A stretch of DNA of 64,000 bases, from NCBI GenBank assembly GCA_937960895.1, contig CALCJD010000025.1, positions 1 through 64,000 of the forward strand, in the 5' to 3' direction. Position 1 is the stretch's first letter. Each line of letters opens with the position of its first letter. Of this stretch, positions 59,420-64,000 are shown one piece after another. The DNA is from an uncultured Spartobacteria bacterium (GTDB lineage Bacteria; Verrucomicrobiota; Verrucomicrobiia; Chthoniobacterales; Terrimicrobiaceae). The notes under the pieces are model-generated. The model made no database searches. It was given only the letters and a program-made list of their open reading frames with translations, and had not been told where the DNA came from. The translations under genes were made by a program, and so were the position numbers.

Positions 59420-60253
59420 CTATTGGTCGCTCTGCACGGCGCGCAGTTGCACGTCGCCGATGTGGAGATCGAGCGCTTTCTCGGCGGTGCGCAGGAAACC
59501 TTCGGTGGAATCGGTCAGCGCGACATCGAGTTTGCCGAGACGGGTCCTTGGGGCGGCCAGGTTTTGCTTTTCGAGGAGGGCCTTGACCGCGAGGGCGCAG
59601 TTTTCCGCGGAGTCCACCAGGGTCACCCCCGGACCCGCCCCGCGGCCGATGGCCTCGCGGGCAAGCGGATAATGCGTGCAGCCCAGCACCAGCGTGTCGA
59701 TGCCCTCGTCGAGCAGGGGGGAGAGATAACGCGCAATGACCTGGTCCGTGATGGGATCGTCGAACATTCCCTCCTCGATGAGCGGGACGAGCAGCGGACA
59801 CGCGACGCTGAAAACCCGGGCGTCCGGCCGCAGCGCGTGGATGGCGTGTTCGTAGGCTCCGCTGGCCACCGTGGCCCGTGTGCCGATCACGCCGATGCGG
59901 CCGTTTTTCGTCGCCCGCACGGCGGCTTCGGCACCCGGCGCCACCACGCCCTGCACCGGCACCTTGAACAATTCCTGCATGCGCGGAACGGCCAGGGCCG
60001 AGGCGGTGTTGCACGCCACGACGATGATCTTGGCCTGCTCGGCCAGAAGCAGTCCGCCGATCTCGATGCTGTAGCGTTCGACCGTCTTGCGGCTCTTGCC
60101 GCCGTAGGGGACCCGGGCGGTGTCGCCGATGTAAAAAATCGTTTCGGACGGCAGCAGGTTCTGCAGGGCCGCGGCCACGGTGAGTCCTCCGATCCCGGAA
60201 TCAAAGACGCCGATGGGATCGAGACGGTGGTCGGATGATTTTTCGGATTCCAT
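59420..60253 (-). CDS. murI: Glutamate racemase
   Basis: Makes D-glutamate for peptidoglycan. The 277 residues show GVFDSGIGGLTV, the first catalytic cysteine in VVACNTASALA, and the second in LVLGCTHYPL. GVVAPGAEAAV and VIGTRATVASGAY are also typical. The start at 60253 is upstream of FDSGIGG, leaving a short extension. The upstream amidase transcript is ended by a terminator 73-104 bases before murI, so murI needs its own promoter. Confidence 0.96.
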   Translation of the reverse strand: MESEKSSDHRLDPIGVFDSGIGGLTVAAALQNLLPSETIFYIGDTARVPYGGKSRKTVERYSIEIGGLLLAEQAKIIVVACNTASALAVPRMQELFKVPVQGVVAPGAEAAVRATKNGRIGVIGTRATVASGAYEHAIHALRPDARVFSVACPLLVPLIEEGMFDDPITDQVIARYLSPLLDEGIDTLVLGCTHYPLAREAIGRGAGPGVTLVDSAENCALAVKALLEKQNLAAPRTRLGKLDVALTDSTEGFLRTAEKALDLHIGDVQLRAVQSDQ

Positions 60254-60325
60254 GAAGTGCGCGCGCGGGGAAGGTTCACCATCCCGCCGGTGGGAGTCCA
60301 GCCTTTAGGCGGTTTCCGACCGGGT

Positions 60326-60357
60326 AAAAAACATCGCCCTCCGCCGGAGGCAGGCGG
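60326..60357 (-). terminator. Probable terminator of the amidase gene
   Basis: On the minus strand a GC hairpin (CCTCC/GGAGG core, with outer CGC/GCG pairing and a three-base bulge) is followed by ATG and six T residues. It lies about 25-50 bases past the amidase stop and before murI. Confidence 0.6.
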
Positions 60358-60379
60358 ATCCCCCGACAACGGGCGGCCG

Positions 60380-61489
60380 TCAATTCCCCGCCGAGCTCTT
60401 CAGGGCCTCCTGGGCCTGCGCCACCGAGGCCGCGTTGTCGGTCCGGGATCTCGGGGTGACCTTGAGATTGGGAACGGAGGTGGGGGCGGTGGCGCTGACG
60501 ACCACGGACGGCCGTTGGTATTGCAACTGGCCGGCGACGGCCTCGCGGTAACGGTTGATGCCCTCCACGATGCTCTCCGCCATTTTTTGACGGTAGGACG
60601 CCGTGGCGATGAGCTGGTGGTCGGGGGTGCCGCTCATGAATCCGCCTTCCACCAGGATGCCGGGAATGGAGATGTTTTTGATCACCACAAACCGCGCACG
60701 CTTGATGCCGCGGTCCGGCAGGTTCAGGTTGCGCACAAGGGCGGCGTGCACGGTGGTGGCGAGGGCCACGTTTTCCGCGTCGCGGGCGTGGCCCTTGTAT
60801 TGCACAAAATCGCTGTAGCGCAGGTTCTCCTCATCCATCGAGGGCACGCCGCGGGGGGCCAGACAGTAGGTTTCCAGTCCGGTTCCTCCGCCCGTGTTGC
60901 TTTTGTTGAAATGGACGGAAACGAAGACCGCATTGGCAAACCGGCAGGCATAGGCGGCCCGGTCCTCGAGCGGCACAAAAACATCCGACGTGCGGGTGCA
61001 GCGCACCGTGTACCCGGCGGCCTCCAGAAGGCGCTTGGTCCGCAGGACCACGTCGAGGGCGGCTTCCTTTTCCACCCCCAGCGGTCCGCGCGCGCCGCTG
61101 TCATGGCCGCCATGACCCGCGTCCAGCACCACGGTTTTCACGGCGGTGGCATTCTTGATCTTTTGCGGACGCAGGATCGGCTCGATGATTTTCACCACAT
61201 CCATCGCGGAAATGAGCGTGGTGTGGCCTTCGTTGATCATCGGAAAACACAGCACGTATTTGACCCCGTTGATCGTGACGTCGCGTCCGGCCCGCCCCCC
61301 CTGGATGCTGCTGCCGGTTCCCACCAGGCGGAAGGTTTTCCCATCAAACACCGTGCGGCGCATCTTGTAGAAGTTCGCGACATCCTCGAGGGACACGTAT
61401 TTGCGCTTGTCCCGCTCCACGATGTTCCATTGCGCCTGTGCCACGGCCGCGCAGGCGAAAAGGAGGGCTATCGTTAATACGGTGCGCAC
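60380..61489 (-). CDS. N-acetylmuramoyl-L-alanine amidase (Amidase_3)
   Basis: A 369-residue periplasmic enzyme that cleaves the amide between muramic acid and the stem peptide. The signal is TVLTIALLFACAAVAQA. An N-terminal domain (residues about 20-110, possibly AMIN- or copper-amine-oxidase-N-like) precedes the catalytic core: VVLDAGHGGHDSGARG (zinc His), VSVHFNKSNTGGGTGLETY (second His) and ILVEGGFMSG (Glu). GTG at 61489 is chosen to keep the signal intact. The C-terminus is a low-complexity Ser/Thr/Pro tail. Confidence 0.9.
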   Translation of the reverse strand: MRTVLTIALLFACAAVAQAQWNIVERDKRKYVSLEDVANFYKMRRTVFDGKTFRLVGTGSSIQGGRAGRDVTINGVKYVLCFPMINEGHTTLISAMDVVKIIEPILRPQKIKNATAVKTVVLDAGHGGHDSGARGPLGVEKEAALDVVLRTKRLLEAAGYTVRCTRTSDVFVPLEDRAAYACRFANAVFVSVHFNKSNTGGGTGLETYCLAPRGVPSMDEENLRYSDFVQYKGHARDAENVALATTVHAALVRNLNLPDRGIKRARFVVIKNISIPGILVEGGFMSGTPDHQLIATASYRQKMAESIVEGINRYREAVAGQLQYQRPSVVVSATAPTSVPNLKVTPRSRTDNAASVAQAQEALKSSAGN

Positions 61490-61648
61490 GATCCGGGGAA
61501 AGTGGGGGTGGTTAAGGGAGGCTGCAAGTGGAAATTGTCGCCGGTTCGCGGAGAATTCCCCATTTTCGACCCTTTCGCCCGGCCATGGAGGCACCGATTT
61601 TCCACGCGGCAGCTTGGCAGGAAGGGACCCCGCAGGTAGGATGGAGGG

Positions 61649-61906
61649 ATGGATCTGAGCGAAACGCTGCCCCCGGAGCTTGCGCGGTTTTGGCGGACCG
61701 ATGACGGTCTGACCGCCGTTCAGCGGGCGGAAGCGTATGGCATCGATCTTTCGCTGCTGGACGACAATTTGCGACTGACGCCGGCGGAGCGGCTTCTGCA
61801 AAATGACCGGATCTTGAATGAAGCGGAATCCCTCCGGGAAGCCTATCTAGCCACCCGTGAAAACCCTGACACGTATCACGCAGCGTCTGGCCGAGTATCA
61901 CGTTGA
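61649..61906 (+). CDS. Small protein paired with a nucleotidyltransferase
   Basis: An 85-residue protein starting MDLSETLPPELARFWR. The section DLSLLDDNLRLTPAERLLQ followed by a helical NDRILNEAESLREAYLA is what I recall from small proteins encoded just before nucleotidyltransferase-like genes, often thought to be antitoxins or partners. GGAGGG lies just upstream of the ATG. Its last 50 bases overlap the next gene in another frame. The extreme C-terminus (AASGRVSR) may simply be overlap. Confidence 0.65.
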   Translation: MDLSETLPPELARFWRTDDGLTAVQRAEAYGIDLSLLDDNLRLTPAERLLQNDRILNEAESLREAYLATRENPDTYHAASGRVSR

Positions 61907-62339
61907 TTTCGTGATTGGGGGTGGCTTGGGGACACTCCTCCATGGGAGCGCTTTGATGACCCGCGACGTCGACGTCGCCTGCCGCTTGGATCCCGACAAT
62001 CTCGCGAAGATCTTCCGGGCCTTGGAATCCCTTCACCCCGTCCACCGCATGACCCCCGAAAAACAGCCCTTCACCCTCGACCAGGCGGAAAAAGGTGGTT
62101 TTAAGGATCTGTATCTGTCCACCGACTGGGGGCAGCTGAACTGCCTGGGGGAAATCAGGGGCCTTGGCGGTTACGCCGAATGTCTCGCGCAGAGCGAAAC
62201 CATCGATCTCGGCGGGGTGGAGGTGCGGGTGTTGACCCTGGATGCCCTGATCACCGCCAAACGCGCCATGGGCCGTCCGCGCGACCTGCATGCCGTGCTG
62301 GAACTCGAGGCGATCCGGGAAAAATTGCGCGGCCGCTGA
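61857..62339 (+). CDS. Nucleotidyltransferase-like protein (possible toxin-antitoxin component)
   Basis: A 160-residue soluble protein with a pol-beta-type nucleotidyltransferase fold. VIGGGLGTLLHGS is the GG motif and TRDVDVACRLD the metal-binding D-x-D. A later Asp region is less clear. It starts with GTG and overlaps the small upstream gene by 50 bases, an arrangement typical of tightly coupled two-gene modules such as MNT-type or AbiEii-like systems. Substrate is unknown. Confidence 0.72.
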   Translation: MKTLTRITQRLAEYHVDFVIGGGLGTLLHGSALMTRDVDVACRLDPDNLAKIFRALESLHPVHRMTPEKQPFTLDQAEKGGFKDLYLSTDWGQLNCLGEIRGLGGYAECLAQSETIDLGGVEVRVLTLDALITAKRAMGRPRDLHAVLELEAIREKLRGR

Positions 62340-62460
62340 CGAGTCCGTCGGAGTTCAGCCTTCAGGCGGTTTCCCTCCAGGCACCCTGCAGGCCGGTCTC
62401 CAACGTCCGCTCCCCGCGCTTGCGCTTGGCGGGCTGGTCGCGCACACTGGAGGTTTTCCC

Positions 62461-64000
<1,540 letters not shown>

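Overview
The window is high-GC bacterial chromosome (GC about mid-60s percent by eye), densely packed with housekeeping genes on both strands. I saw no prophage, IS element, CRISPR array, rRNA or tRNA. Several traits point to Verrucomicrobiota: the linked genes tyrA-aroA-cmk-plsC, ffh-rpsP followed by a KH-domain gene, a CBS/DRTGG inorganic pyrophosphatase, Thr-Pro-rich lipoproteins, several uncharacterised families I associate with that phylum, and a large PAS/kinase receptor. The phylum is an inference from gene content and remembered protein families. I cannot fix the class.

Layout. 0-3.5 kb (minus): overlapping aromatic amino acid/CMP kinase/phospholipid operon. 3.6-7.5 kb (minus): Thr-Pro lipoprotein, membrane-anchored unknown, CBS-pyrophosphatase. 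7.5-14.2 kb (plus): secreted C39-like peptidase, MGDG-synthase-type glycosyltransferase, GH1 glycosidase, uronate isomerase, HAD hydrolase. 14.2-18.5 kb: aldehyde dehydrogenase, small membrane protein and MTA/SAH nucleosidase (minus), then a second GH1 enzyme (plus). 18.7-26.4 kb (minus): ffh-rpsP-khpA-small lipoprotein operon with a clear promoter and terminator, acetate-type symporter with its DUF485 partner, acyltransferase-3, alanine racemase and its overlapping partner. 26.5-31.4 kb: DUF885 protein (plus), lipoprotein, AEC transporter and fused SpmA-SpmB-like protein (minus).

31.6-38.9 kb (plus): a 1263-residue receptor-like Ser/Thr kinase (PAS, degenerate nucleotide-cyclase fold, kinase, one membrane span, coiled coil, leucine-rich tail), a 60-residue conserved protein, OsmC, purB and a lipoprotein polysaccharide deacetylase. 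38.9-45.7 kb: two divergent secreted cysteine-peptidase-like proteins, DUF883, BtpA-family protein, a second MGDG-type glycosyltransferase, an RMDN-like TPR protein, a Gfo/Idh/MocA oxidoreductase and a DUF1295 membrane enzyme. 45.8-50.2 kb (plus): SRPBCC protein, prfC, Trm112-like protein and thrS. 50.2-56.5 kb (minus): gliding-type ABC transporter block (ATPase, permease, GldG-like, DUF4340), FUSC-like protein, a 70-residue protein and a PAP2 phosphatase. 56.6-64 kb: sugar kinase plus secreted unknown, murI, N-acetylmuramoyl-alanine amidase, a nucleotidyltransferase pair and the start of valS, which runs off the right edge.

Themes: cell envelope and murein (alr, murI, amidase, PAP2, glycolipid glycosyltransferases, deacetylase), carbohydrate and uronate use (two GH1 enzymes, uronate isomerase, KDG-type kinase, aldehyde dehydrogenase), and translation or secretion (ffh, rpsP, thrS, valS, prfC). 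The most unusual items are the kinase with a cyclase-like domain that has lost its metal ligands, the threonyl-tRNA synthetase without a TGS domain but with a catalytic-domain insertion, and the overlapping nucleotidyltransferase pair.
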